Origin: an uncultured Lachnospiraceae bacterium
GTDB taxonomy: Bacteria > Bacillota > Clostridia > Lachnospirales > Lachnospiraceae
Length of the DNA stretch: 64,000 bases
Direction of reading: 5' to 3'
NCBI GenBank assembly: GCA_947564735.1
Contig: CANOEC010000007.1
Span: forward strand, 62,001 to 126,000
The notes under the pieces were generated by a model, which did not search any database, was not told where the DNA came from, and saw only the letters and a program-made list of their open reading frames with translations. A program made the position numbers and the translations under genes. This document shows, piece after piece, positions 25,260-33,420 of the stretch; the first letter of the stretch is position 1; each line of letters opens with the position of its first letter.

Positions 25260-27375
25260 AATTTTCAGCCTCTTCATCTCCGTTTACTGTATAGATAATC
25301 TTCTCCTTGGGAAGACACTCTCTCAATATCTTCTCGAACTTATCACGCTCAATCGGTTTGGAAAGATATTCATCAAATCCCGCATCCAGAAACATCTCCC
25401 GCGCACCGCTGACCGCATTCGCGGTAAGCGCTGCGATTGGTACCGCATCAAGCCCATTTATCCCCAGCATCCTGATATTCTTTAACGTATCAATGCCGTC
25501 CATCTCCGGCATCATGTAATCAAGAAATATAAAATCAACTTTCTCCTGTTGCAGCATTTTCAAGCATTCTTTGCCACTGGCAGCAACGAAAACCTGCGCC
25601 TGATAGCGTTTCAACAGACTGGTCGCCACTTCCAAATTCACGACATTGTCATCCACCACCATGATGCGTGCATCTGGACAGACAAATGCCCCCTTGTATC
25701 CGACCCTGCGGATTGTGGTGTTCTGCTTGTCTTTCAAAAGCGCATCCATATTCAGGCAGCTGACCGGACGCGCAAACGTAGTCTTCACAAGCGCATCATC
25801 ATCGGCAAGCGGATCCGAGCCTATCAAAATAATGGATTGCGGCTTTAACAGCTTCGTGAGCCTGTCTTTCACAGCATTATAACGTTCTGCTGCAATCATC
25901 AGATGCGTATAACTGGTATCTGTACACTCTTCCATGAAGCATTCGTCCGTATCCGCCTGACAAAATTCCACATCCAAATCCTGCAGCGTCTTGGCAAATG
26001 CCTCCCTCTGCCGTCTCGTATGTTCATAGAATAATATTTTAAATCTTTTATTCTCCTGTCTGCCAACCAGAGTCCCTCCTGCCATATATCTTTGCGGAAT
26101 ATCAAAAGAATAGGTTCGTCTGGTGGGTTCTTCTTCCATGCGCAATTCTCCGCCCAGAAGCTTAATCAGCCGCTGCGGCAGAGGCATCATTTCGTCGATT
26201 TTTGACTCTACATTTATGCGGCACAACTGTTCTTTGTAGGAATGATGAAAAACCCCTTCGGCGCACACCTCCACACACAGCCGTATCTGCTCTTCACCGC
26301 CGTCCTCTTTACCGATGTTGATGGATAATACTCCCCCATCTTCCAAAGATTTCATGATACCGCTTAAAATATTTAATAATATCTGGCGTATCATTGTCTC
26401 GTCCCCGCACAACTGCGCCGGGATATCCGGTGCAATCTGCACAAACAGCTCTGTCCGGCAATCCGCATAGCGCACAGAGAGCATATTGATTAATTCGTTA
26501 CAGATAGCTCCAATATCATAAGGTTTCTCTGCAATCACCAAATCACTGTCATCCAGTTTGGAAAAATCCATCAATTCATTTGTAATAGACAAGAGCGCCC
26601 TGCTGGAATTAGCAATATGATAAGCATTCTCCCTTACGCGGTCCTGTGTGTCTAAATCGAGCAAAAGCTCTGTAATCCCTAAGATTGCATTGAGCGGCGT
26701 CCTGATTTCATGGGACACATTCACCAAAAACATATTCTTGGCATAGCTTAACTGCTCGGCTTCCTGCTCCATGGCGGTACTTTTCTCTATTTCTCTGCGA
26801 AGCACTTTATTGCGGTATGAAATCAATATACCGCACACGGTGCCCGTAATAAACAATGCCACCATAATCCTGCAAAAAAGAACAGCGTCATAGTGCGTGC
26901 TTCCTTCCGCTGCCGCCACGGACACTAACTCCGACAGTGTTGACTGTTCAAACATATACCGGATACAGATAATATCCACCACCACATCCAGCGTAATAAA
27001 TAACGCTGCCCATTTTTTTCTAAGAAGGATTGCCGTATACGCAATCCCCGTCAAAAAATACACCGGATAATCATATACCGCATAGGGCACATAAAAAGAT
27101 GTGGCAGGTATCAGAATAAGATGCATGAGAAAAAGATAGACGACTGAAATCATGTTCAGCTTATCTGTCCTGCGCTCCGCATACATTGCCGTAAGTGTCA
27201 GCACAATGCCGCCCGCCAGAAGAACCGGCACGCGGATGTCTGTCCGCAATAGCAGCGCAAAGAGCAACAACATAAAACACTCCAAAACGCCGAGCACCAT
27301 TGCCACATGAAACAGCAGGATTTCCGCTGGCAGTTCTATATCCAAATATCTTTCCAAATGCTGTTTTGCTGTCAT
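25249..27375 (-). CDS. Hybrid sensor kinase with intact H-box but degenerate ATPase domain
   Basis: A 708-residue protein. Residues about 15-190 hold about six membrane segments. A coiled linker leads to HisKA with a full H-box, NVSHEIRTPLNAILG. The ATPase-like part is eroded: the N-box is LLNILSGIMKSLED (the second Asn is Gly), and no DxGxG or GxGLGL glycine box is found. A receiver-like region (ILFYEHTRRQREAFA) lacks the acidic pocket. The C-terminal receiver is complete (IMVVDDNVVN, FIFLDYMMPEMDG, LSKPIER). AAGGAG 7 nt before 27375 fixes the start; an ATG at 27402 would lie within the upstream gene. The layout matches the next gene, suggesting a duplicated pair with divided functions. Confidence 0.85.
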   Translation of the reverse strand: MTAKQHLERYLDIELPAEILLFHVAMVLGVLECFMLLLFALLLRTDIRVPVLLAGGIVLTLTAMYAERRTDKLNMISVVYLFLMHLILIPATSFYVPYAVYDYPVYFLTGIAYTAILLRKKWAALFITLDVVVDIICIRYMFEQSTLSELVSVAAAEGSTHYDAVLFCRIMVALFITGTVCGILISYRNKVLRREIEKSTAMEQEAEQLSYAKNMFLVNVSHEIRTPLNAILGITELLLDLDTQDRVRENAYHIANSSRALLSITNELMDFSKLDDSDLVIAEKPYDIGAICNELINMLSVRYADCRTELFVQIAPDIPAQLCGDETMIRQILLNILSGIMKSLEDGGVLSINIGKEDGGEEQIRLCVEVCAEGVFHHSYKEQLCRINVESKIDEMMPLPQRLIKLLGGELRMEEEPTRRTYSFDIPQRYMAGGTLVGRQENKRFKILFYEHTRRQREAFAKTLQDLDVEFCQADTDECFMEECTDTSYTHLMIAAERYNAVKDRLTKLLKPQSIILIGSDPLADDDALVKTTFARPVSCLNMDALLKDKQNTTIRRVGYKGAFVCPDARIMVVDDNVVNLEVATSLLKRYQAQVFVAASGKECLKMLQQEKVDFIFLDYMMPEMDGIDTLKNIRMLGINGLDAVPIAALTANAVSGAREMFLDAGFDEYLSKPIERDKFEKILRECLPKEKIIYTVNGDEEAENYEK

Positions 27376-27388
27376 TCCGGAACTCCTT

Positions 27389-28453
27389 TTATCCGGCAAC
27401 ATTCTTTATCTCACTCTCAACGGACAGGAAAATGTCTACAATCTCCGGATCAAAACATGTAAATTTCATAAATTTTATCTTCATAATCGCTTCCTGATGA
27501 CTGAGCGCCTTGCCGCCCACCGCAATATTGCGCAGATTATCATAAGTATTGACAACCGCCAAAGCCCGTGCTTCTATCGGAATATTCTTTCCCTCTAATC
27601 TGTCCGGGTATCCTTTGCCGTCCCATCTCTCATGATGGCTGCGGCACATATTGTAGGCATAGTTCATAAAATTGTTTTCTCCCGCGCTAAGCTGCGTTAC
27701 TTTGGAGAGCGTGTCCGCGCCCAGAGTCGTGTGCGTCTTGACCGCTTCCTTTTCAAACTCACTCTCGTTTCCCATGCGCGTATTGTTTAAATACTGATCT
27801 GCAATGCACAGTTTACCAATATCATGAATCTGGGACGCAAAGCATATCGTAATACCATCATCCGCCGTCAGATTGTGCTTGCCGTTTCTGATAATCGCAC
27901 TAATCAGCACATCCATATACTTTTCTGTTCTTCTCGCATGGTCGCCGCCAAAGCCATCCCTCTTGGTCAAAAAATCTACAAACATTGCCACAATCGAGTA
28001 CTGTAACTCCAGATTTTTCTTGTTCTTGTCCTGTACAAGATTATTGAGGGAAAGGTTCATCTCGCTTAACTTCCTCTGCTGTGCCAGAAGCCGGATCTGA
28101 ATATCCACACGTTTCTTTAACAGATTTGCCGTGTAAGGCTTTTTGATATAATCTACCGCACCCAGATTATAGCTTTCAAGCTCCGTAGTATCATCGTCCT
28201 GCGCAGTCAGAAAGACAATCGGTATTTTGACCAGCTTCGGATTATTCTTCATCTCCGAAATAACCTGAAAACCGTTTACATTGGGCATATCCACATCTAA
28301 CAGAACCAAATCCGGGAGTTCCGGCATATCATTTAAACATTCCAGCGCGGAAATACCGGATGAAACCGGAATCACCTCATATTCCTCCTCCAAAGTTTTC
28401 CTCGCCATAATCAGATTTGCCATGTTGTCGTCTACAATCATTACCCGATACAT
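27389..28453 (-). CDS. Response regulator with HD-GYP domain (RpfG-like, predicted c-di-GMP phosphodiesterase)
   Basis: A 354-residue regulator. The receiver (1-125) has VMIVDDNMAN, the phosphoacceptor Asp in LVLLDVDMPNVNG and Lys in YIKKPYT. A coiled linker of about 30 residues leads to the HD-GYP domain (about 150-345), with IHDIGK, HTTLGA and HHERWDGKGYPDRL, so the metal-site residues are present. It should cleave c-di-GMP under control of phosphorylation. The ATG at 28453 sits after AAGGGG; the GTG just before it is less well placed. It ends 13 bp before the first hybrid kinase, whose ribosome binding site lies within its last codons. Confidence 0.9.
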   Translation of the reverse strand: MYRVMIVDDNMANLIMARKTLEEEYEVIPVSSGISALECLNDMPELPDLVLLDVDMPNVNGFQVISEMKNNPKLVKIPIVFLTAQDDDTTELESYNLGAVDYIKKPYTANLLKKRVDIQIRLLAQQRKLSEMNLSLNNLVQDKNKKNLELQYSIVAMFVDFLTKRDGFGGDHARRTEKYMDVLISAIIRNGKHNLTADDGITICFASQIHDIGKLCIADQYLNNTRMGNESEFEKEAVKTHTTLGADTLSKVTQLSAGENNFMNYAYNMCRSHHERWDGKGYPDRLEGKNIPIEARALAVVNTYDNLRNIAVGGKALSHQEAIMKIKFMKFTCFDPEIVDIFLSVESEIKNVAG

Positions 28454-28524
28454 CACTTCACCCCTTATTCGTTATATTCTATCCGCAGAAAGCATACGCT
28501 TTCCCGCCGCATCATGCAGCCGCG

Positions 28525-29721
28525 TCATCTGTTCGCCATCAGTTTTATCATTGCCTGATTCAAACCGTCCACTGTCAGCTTATACATCGGAAACAGTCCT
28601 TTGATTGCCGTTTCGGCTTCCCGCCACGGCGCATGTCCCGGCGCCATCTTCGGATTCATCCACACAATCTTCTTATAATGCCGTTTCATCAGCATCAGCC
28701 ATTCCATCCCTGACAATCCGCCATTTGGTCCTCTGTAATTTCCTGTCGTGGAATACAGCTCTTCCGGCGCCATCGCCGCGTCTCCGACAATAATCACCTT
28801 GTAGTCGCTGTCCAGATTACGGAACATCCACTCCGTCTCAATCCAGTCTCCGTTCTCACATTCCGGCGTATGATACAGATGAGAATAAATGCAGTTGTGG
28901 AAAAAGTAAGTTTTCACATCTTTGTAGTGATTGGATTTATACACAGAATGGAACAATTCATTCAAAAGCGTGGTGTACGGAATCATGGTGCCGCCGGAAT
29001 CCATAAGAAGCAGAAGCTTTACCGCGTTCTTCCGGGGCTTCTCCATTACAATCTGCAGACATCCGCCATTGTTGCACGTCGCGTCCACAGTGCCATTGAT
29101 ATCCAGCTCCGTCTTCGGAATCTCAAGCCTTGTAGAGAACTGGCGCAGTTTCCTAAGCGCCATCTGGAACTGTCTGTTATCTAACACCTTGTCATTACGG
29201 AAATCACGGTATTTCCTTGCACCGATGACCTGAAATGCCGATTGGTATCCAGTCGTTCCGCCTACTCTGATGCCGCCCATATTACCGCCCATGTTGCCAA
29301 ACGACGTCTTTCCCATCGTTCCAATCCAGTAACTTCCGCCGTTATGCTCCTCGTTCTGGTCCCTCAGTCTGTCCTTAAAGTTATTCTCCACGTCATCCTT
29401 GTCCATCGTGACCACTTCCTGATTCATCTCATGCCGCATTTCCTCAAAGACTTCCTGCATCTCCGGTTTATCAAGCCAGCGCATCATGTTCTTACCCACT
29501 TCGTTCTCAGACTGGATTCCCTTAAAGACTTCGTCAAAAGCCATATCAAATTTATCATATTCCGTCTCGGACTTGACCAGTATCATCCGCGCCACGTAAT
29601 AAAATTCCGTCAAGCTGCTATGACACAGTCCCTGCTGCAGCGCCTCCTGTAATGTCAGCCATTCGCTTAAGGACACATCAAGCCCTTTGTCTTTTAAGGT
29701 ATAAAAGAATTTACTGAACAT
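28525..29721 (-). CDS. VWA-domain protein (CoxE-like), partner of the MoxR ATPase
   Basis: A 398-residue soluble protein. The C-terminal half is a von Willebrand A-type domain with a modified metal site, LLLMDSGGTMIPY (DxGGT in place of DxSxS), and a later IIVGDAAMAPEE. The middle has a Gly/Met/Asn-rich stretch (FGNMGGNMGG). It belongs with the CoxE/YehP-like proteins that pair with MoxR AAA+ ATPases to insert metals or remodel complexes. GAGG precedes the ATG. It lies 16 bp after the ATPase gene. The target complex is not visible; the next genes downstream are the HD-GYP regulator and two hybrid kinases. Confidence 0.82.
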   Translation of the reverse strand: MFSKFFYTLKDKGLDVSLSEWLTLQEALQQGLCHSSLTEFYYVARMILVKSETEYDKFDMAFDEVFKGIQSENEVGKNMMRWLDKPEMQEVFEEMRHEMNQEVVTMDKDDVENNFKDRLRDQNEEHNGGSYWIGTMGKTSFGNMGGNMGGIRVGGTTGYQSAFQVIGARKYRDFRNDKVLDNRQFQMALRKLRQFSTRLEIPKTELDINGTVDATCNNGGCLQIVMEKPRKNAVKLLLLMDSGGTMIPYTTLLNELFHSVYKSNHYKDVKTYFFHNCIYSHLYHTPECENGDWIETEWMFRNLDSDYKVIIVGDAAMAPEELYSTTGNYRGPNGGLSGMEWLMLMKRHYKKIVWMNPKMAPGHAPWREAETAIKGLFPMYKLTVDGLNQAMIKLMANR

Positions 29722-29737
29722 ATCATATCCTCATTAT

Positions 29738-30562
29738 TTAGAAATCCTTCTTGTTCCTGACCGTCTCCAAATCTTCATCTTTCTTAACGACCACACCGAT
29801 AAAGGGCAGCTCCGCCCGCAGCCTCTTTGTCGGGATTCCGCCAATCTGCAGCGCATTGATCCAGTCAATCAGCTCCGATGTGCTGGGTTTCTTGCGAACA
29901 TCCTTCAGTGAACGTATCCAGTAAAAGACTTCCATTGCATCGTGAAGCAGCGTATCCTCCACATTAGGATAGTGTGTCCTGACAATCTCCTCCATCAGAT
30001 TCTGATCCGGGAAATCAATGTAATGAAAAATACACCTGCGAAGGAACGCATCCGGCAGCTCCTTCTCCGCATTTGAAGTGATAATTACAATCGGTCTGTG
30101 CTTTGCTTTCACAGTACGCTTCGTCTCGTGGATATAAAACTCCATCTGGTCTAACTCCCACAAAAGGTCATTTGGAAATTCAAGGTCAGCTTTATCAATC
30201 TCATCAATCAGAAGAATGACCTGTTCGTCAGACTCAAACGCCTCACCCAGTTTACCCAGCTTAATATAATGGGCGATATCGTCAACGCCTTCCTCGCCGA
30301 ACTGTCCGTCATACAGACGCTGTATGGTATCGTACATATAAAGACCATCCTGCGCTTTTGTCGTAGACTTGATATTCCAGATAATCAGTTTTTTCCCCAG
30401 TGAGTTTGCGACCGCCTGCGCGAGCATCGTCTTCCCCGTACCCGGCTCCCCCTTTACAAGAAGCGGCTTTTGTAATGCAATTGCGACATTAACGCTCGCA
30501 AGAAGCTGCTCGGATGCCACATAATCCGACGTACTGCCAAAACTCTTATTTTCTTCGCTCAT
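29738..30562 (-). CDS. MoxR-family AAA+ ATPase
   Basis: A 274-residue ATPase. Walker A is GEPGTGKTM (about residue 38-46), Walker B is VILLIDEIDKAD, sensor 1 lies in IVIITSNAEKELPDAFLRRC with the arginine-finger stretch. This layout is typical of MoxR chaperone-like ATPases that act with a VWA partner. The start at 30562 (MSEENKSFGS) follows AAAGGATAGGGG; a longer in-frame start has no better site. It is the first gene of the five-gene block and has a promoter overlapping that of metF on the other strand. Confidence 0.88.
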   Translation of the reverse strand: MSEENKSFGSTSDYVASEQLLASVNVAIALQKPLLVKGEPGTGKTMLAQAVANSLGKKLIIWNIKSTTKAQDGLYMYDTIQRLYDGQFGEEGVDDIAHYIKLGKLGEAFESDEQVILLIDEIDKADLEFPNDLLWELDQMEFYIHETKRTVKAKHRPIVIITSNAEKELPDAFLRRCIFHYIDFPDQNLMEEIVRTHYPNVEDTLLHDAMEVFYWIRSLKDVRKKPSTSELIDWINALQIGGIPTKRLRAELPFIGVVVKKDEDLETVRNKKDF

Positions 30563-30610
30563 AACCCCTATCCTTTCCATATCTGATTGATGTGTTAAAC
30601 ATTTCAATTC

Positions 30611-30646
30611 TTGCCTATCTTATAAATGTATGTTACGATATTTCAA
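30611..30646. promoter_or_regulatory. Overlapping divergent promoters: metF (+) and MoxR operon (-)
   Basis: Plus strand: TTGCCT (30611-30616), 17-nt spacer, TACGAT (30634-30639) towards metF. Minus strand: TTGAAA (30641-30646), 16-nt spacer, TATAAG (30619-30624) towards the MoxR gene. The two boxes interleave, so the two promoters should compete for polymerase. Confidence 0.6.
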
Positions 30647-30692
30647 GTGCAAAAGCAAGAATTTGTTATAAGAATCACGGGAGGATAAACAT

Positions 30693-31535
30693 ATGTCGCA
30701 AGAACATAAAACACATTTTTCTCTGGAAGTATTTCCGCCCAAGAAAGAGGAAGAATTTGATAATGTATATCAGCTTTTGAGAGAATTTGGTCGTCTGAAA
30801 CCGGACTTTATCAGCTGCACTTACGGCGCGGGCGGTTCCAGAGCCGGGAAGACGATAGAGATCACTTCTTTTATCCAGAAGGAGCTTCAGATTCCCGCCA
30901 TCGCACACATTACCTGCGTAGGCTTTACCAAAGAAGATTTAGACAAAAACTGCACCGCACTGAAAGACGCCGGAGTCACTCATGTCCTTGCGCTCCGCGG
31001 CGACAGACCCCAGACAATGAGCGATGAGCAGTTTAACCAGAGGGAATTTTATTATGCCACGGATCTCGTACGGTATCTGAGGGAACACACCGACCTGTCC
31101 GTTGCGGGAGCATGTTATCCGGAGAAGCATTTTGAAGCCCCCAGTTTTGAAGAAGACTTACGCCACCTAAAGGAAAAAGTCGATGCCGGCGCAGGCTCTT
31201 TAATCTCACAGATGTTTTTTGACAATACGTTTTTCTACCGCTTCTTGGATAAAGCAAAATCCATGGGAATCAATGTGCCGATTCATGCCGGCATCATGCC
31301 GATTACCACCGCCAAGCAGTTAGGTACAACCGTATCGCTCTCCGGCTCCTCGGTTCCAAAGGAGCTTGCCGACATCATTGCTGCTTATGGTGAAAATAAA
31401 GAAGATATGCGCAAGGCAGGAATCGACTATGCGGTGCGTCAGATTCGTGATTTGAAGGAACATGGCGTAGACGGCATCCACATCTATTCCATGAATAAAA
31501 TAAAGACCACTGCAGAAATATGCAGTATGCTCTAA
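30693..31535 (+). CDS. metF: 5,10-methylenetetrahydrofolate reductase
   Basis: MetF reduces methylene-THF to methyl-THF for methionine synthesis, or in acetogens for the Wood-Ljungdahl path. The 280-residue protein has the family features FSLEVFPPKKEEEF at the start, FISCTYGAGGS, HVLALRGDRP and MFFDNTFFYRF, all part of the FAD and folate sites. GGGAGG precedes the ATG at 30693. It is a single plus-strand gene with a short (about 45 nt) leader, too short for an S-box riboswitch. No metV-like or acs genes are adjacent, so a biosynthetic role is the safer reading. Confidence 0.94.
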   Translation: MSQEHKTHFSLEVFPPKKEEEFDNVYQLLREFGRLKPDFISCTYGAGGSRAGKTIEITSFIQKELQIPAIAHITCVGFTKEDLDKNCTALKDAGVTHVLALRGDRPQTMSDEQFNQREFYYATDLVRYLREHTDLSVAGACYPEKHFEAPSFEEDLRHLKEKVDAGAGSLISQMFFDNTFFYRFLDKAKSMGINVPIHAGIMPITTAKQLGTTVSLSGSSVPKELADIIAAYGENKEDMRKAGIDYAVRQIRDLKEHGVDGIHIYSMNKIKTTAEICSML

Positions 31536-31573
31536 GATTGTTAACAGAATCTATTGCAAGTTCATTACTGCCA

Positions 31574-31703
31574 GCACCCCGCCGCAGGCAACGGGGAGCT
31601 GAGCATTATATAACATCTGCTATTATATGATGTTGGTGTCAAAGAACATCACAGCTGAAAGCAAATATATGTATGCTCTTTGAACCGTCTTATAATAGCA
31701 GAC
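31574..31703. other. Hairpin-rich spacer between convergent metF and gpsA
   Basis: Two structures are seen. A GC-rich hairpin pairs CCCCG with CGGGG at about 31577-31595. A longer rod pairs TCTGCTATTATA (31616-31627) with TATAATAGCAGA (31692-31703), continuing inward with an imperfect TCAAAGAACAT / ATGCTCTTTGA arm, for about 88 bp in all. No long U-run follows either one, so they are not ordinary terminators. It could be a small RNA, a relic of a foldback element or a 3'-end stabiliser. Confidence 0.45.
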
Positions 31704-31713
31704 GTAATTTTAT

Positions 31714-32733
31714 TTATTCCGTCTCTTCCCAAGGAAGCAGCGGATTTTCTATCTTCTTATCCCGCAGCATCAGATTTCTGACTGCCTCATCCGCCGGCTG
31801 TGCGTCAAATAAAATAGCATTGACCTGTTCTATTATGGGAATCTGGATATCATATTTCTTTGCAAGCCCCATGGCGGCTTTTGCTGAATAAACACCCTCC
31901 ACCACCATTTTGACTTCACTCATCGCCTGCTCCATTGTATATCCCTGTCCGATGAGAATACCTGCACGTCTGTTGCGCGAATGCATGGAGGCGCAGGTGA
32001 CAATCAAGTCTCCGATTCCAGCCAGACCACAGAATGTCTCAAATTTTCCGCCCATCGCCACACCGAGTCTGGCAATCTCCGCGATACCTCTTGTAATCAA
32101 CGCCGCCTTCGTATTATCTCCATATCCAAGTCCATCAGCAATCCCGGCAGCCAGCGCAACCACATTCTTGAGTGCGGCGCCAAGTTCTATTCCCAGCACA
32201 TCCGGACTGATATACACTCTGAATACTTCGTTCATAAAAATATTCTGTAAATATTCCGCCGTATGTTTTTTCTTCGCACCCACAACAATCGTCGTAGGGA
32301 TGCCTCTGCCCACCTCTTCCGCGTGGGACGGTCCGGACAGAACCGCAACCTCTGCCTGCGGAATCTCTTCTTCTATAATCTGCGACAACGTAAATAACGT
32401 ATTCTCTTCGATACCTTTTGCCACATTGATAATCAGCTGTCCCTCGCGCACATAGGGCGACATACTGTGCGATGTACTCCGCGTATACGGTGAAGGCACT
32501 GCCAGTACGAGCAGTTCTTTTCCTTTCACAGCAGACTCCAAATCGGTTGTAAACTCCATATCATCCGGGAGCTTCACGCCGGGCAGCTTATCCTTGTGTT
32601 CTCTCTTCGTCCGCAGCATCTCAATTTCCGCTTCCATAATCGACCACACCGTTACGCAATGACCGTTCTTATGTAGCAGCAACGCCAGTGCAATCCCCCA
32701 GCTTCCGGCGCCAATTATACTGATATCAGCCAT
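31714..32733 (-). CDS. gpsA: Glycerol-3-phosphate dehydrogenase [NAD(P)+]
   Basis: GpsA makes sn-glycerol 3-phosphate from DHAP for phospholipids. The 339-residue protein starts MADISIIGAGSWGIALALLL (GxGxxG nucleotide site) and shows VNVAKGIEENT, LSGPSHAEEV, the catalytic Lys in LGAALKNVVALAAGI, and GLAGIGDLIVTC. GAGGGGAAC precedes the ATG at 32733. It starts 7 bp after plsY, which uses its product, so the two enzymes for lysophosphatidate synthesis are coupled in one operon. Confidence 0.95.
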   Translation of the reverse strand: MADISIIGAGSWGIALALLLHKNGHCVTVWSIMEAEIEMLRTKREHKDKLPGVKLPDDMEFTTDLESAVKGKELLVLAVPSPYTRSTSHSMSPYVREGQLIINVAKGIEENTLFTLSQIIEEEIPQAEVAVLSGPSHAEEVGRGIPTTIVVGAKKKHTAEYLQNIFMNEVFRVYISPDVLGIELGAALKNVVALAAGIADGLGYGDNTKAALITRGIAEIARLGVAMGGKFETFCGLAGIGDLIVTCASMHSRNRRAGILIGQGYTMEQAMSEVKMVVEGVYSAKAAMGLAKKYDIQIPIIEQVNAILFDAQPADEAVRNLMLRDKKIENPLLPWEETE

Positions 32734-32740
32734 GTTCCCC

Positions 32741-33418
32741 TCATTTCTGCACTTCATTCTGTGCCTTAGCATTCTTCCTGTTTTTGTTGCTTAAATAAGT
32801 CTTTCGTTCCGTTCCGCTAAGAAGTCTTTTGATATTATCTTTATGTTTATAATATGCCATAATCGTAAGCCCGCCTGCTATGACATACATTTCAATCAAT
32901 AATGTCTGCGACATACCGAAAATCCCCATCTGCCCCAAGACAATGATTTCAATAAAAAATCCTGCATAAACCAGCAAAGAGCCTAACGATACGTAGTGTG
33001 TTGTAAAGAAAGCACCGAAGAACAAAATCACGCCCATGGGAATAAAGTACGGGTGAAATGAAAGAATCATGCCCGCTGTCGCCGCGATTCCTTTTCCGCC
33101 CTTAAAATGCAGATAGAACGGAAAATTATGTCCCAAAATTGCTCCCGTCGCCGCATAAATCTTCAACAGATATACCATATCCGGATGCGTCTTATCGAAA
33201 ATTACACCCGTTACTACAATTGCAAGAATGCATTTTACGATATCCCCAAGCAGTACGACCAACCCCGCCTTCGTCCCAAGCACTCTCATGGTGTTTGTCG
33301 TGCCGGCATTTCCGCTCCCGTAATTTCTGATATCAATTCCACGCATTTTTCCGTAAATATATGCCGTCTGGAACAGCCCGAACACATATCCGATTACCAA
33401 ACAAATTATCCGTTCCAC
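32741..33418 (-). CDS. plsY: Glycerol-3-phosphate acyltransferase PlsY
   Basis: PlsY is a membrane enzyme that moves an acyl group from acyl-phosphate (made by PlsX) to glycerol 3-phosphate. The 225-residue protein has about five membrane segments and the conserved loops GSGNAGTTNTMRVLG and GHNFPFYLHFKGGKGIA. A basic tail of about 25 residues (RLLSGTERKTYLSNKNRKNAK) extends past the usual end. The start is a GTG at 33418, two bases after the der stop, with only a distant AAGGA site, so it probably relies on translational coupling to der. Confidence 0.94.
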   Translation of the reverse strand: MERIICLVIGYVFGLFQTAYIYGKMRGIDIRNYGSGNAGTTNTMRVLGTKAGLVVLLGDIVKCILAIVVTGVIFDKTHPDMVYLLKIYAATGAILGHNFPFYLHFKGGKGIAATAGMILSFHPYFIPMGVILFFGAFFTTHYVSLGSLLVYAGFFIEIIVLGQMGIFGMSQTLLIEMYVIAGGLTIMAYYKHKDNIKRLLSGTERKTYLSNKNRKNAKAQNEVQK

Positions 33419-33420
33419 TT

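Noticed and set aside
31628-31660. TTGACA and TATAAT words on the minus strand between metF and gpsA
   Set aside because: Both boxes match consensus but are only 9 nt apart, far from the 16-18 nt needed for a promoter.
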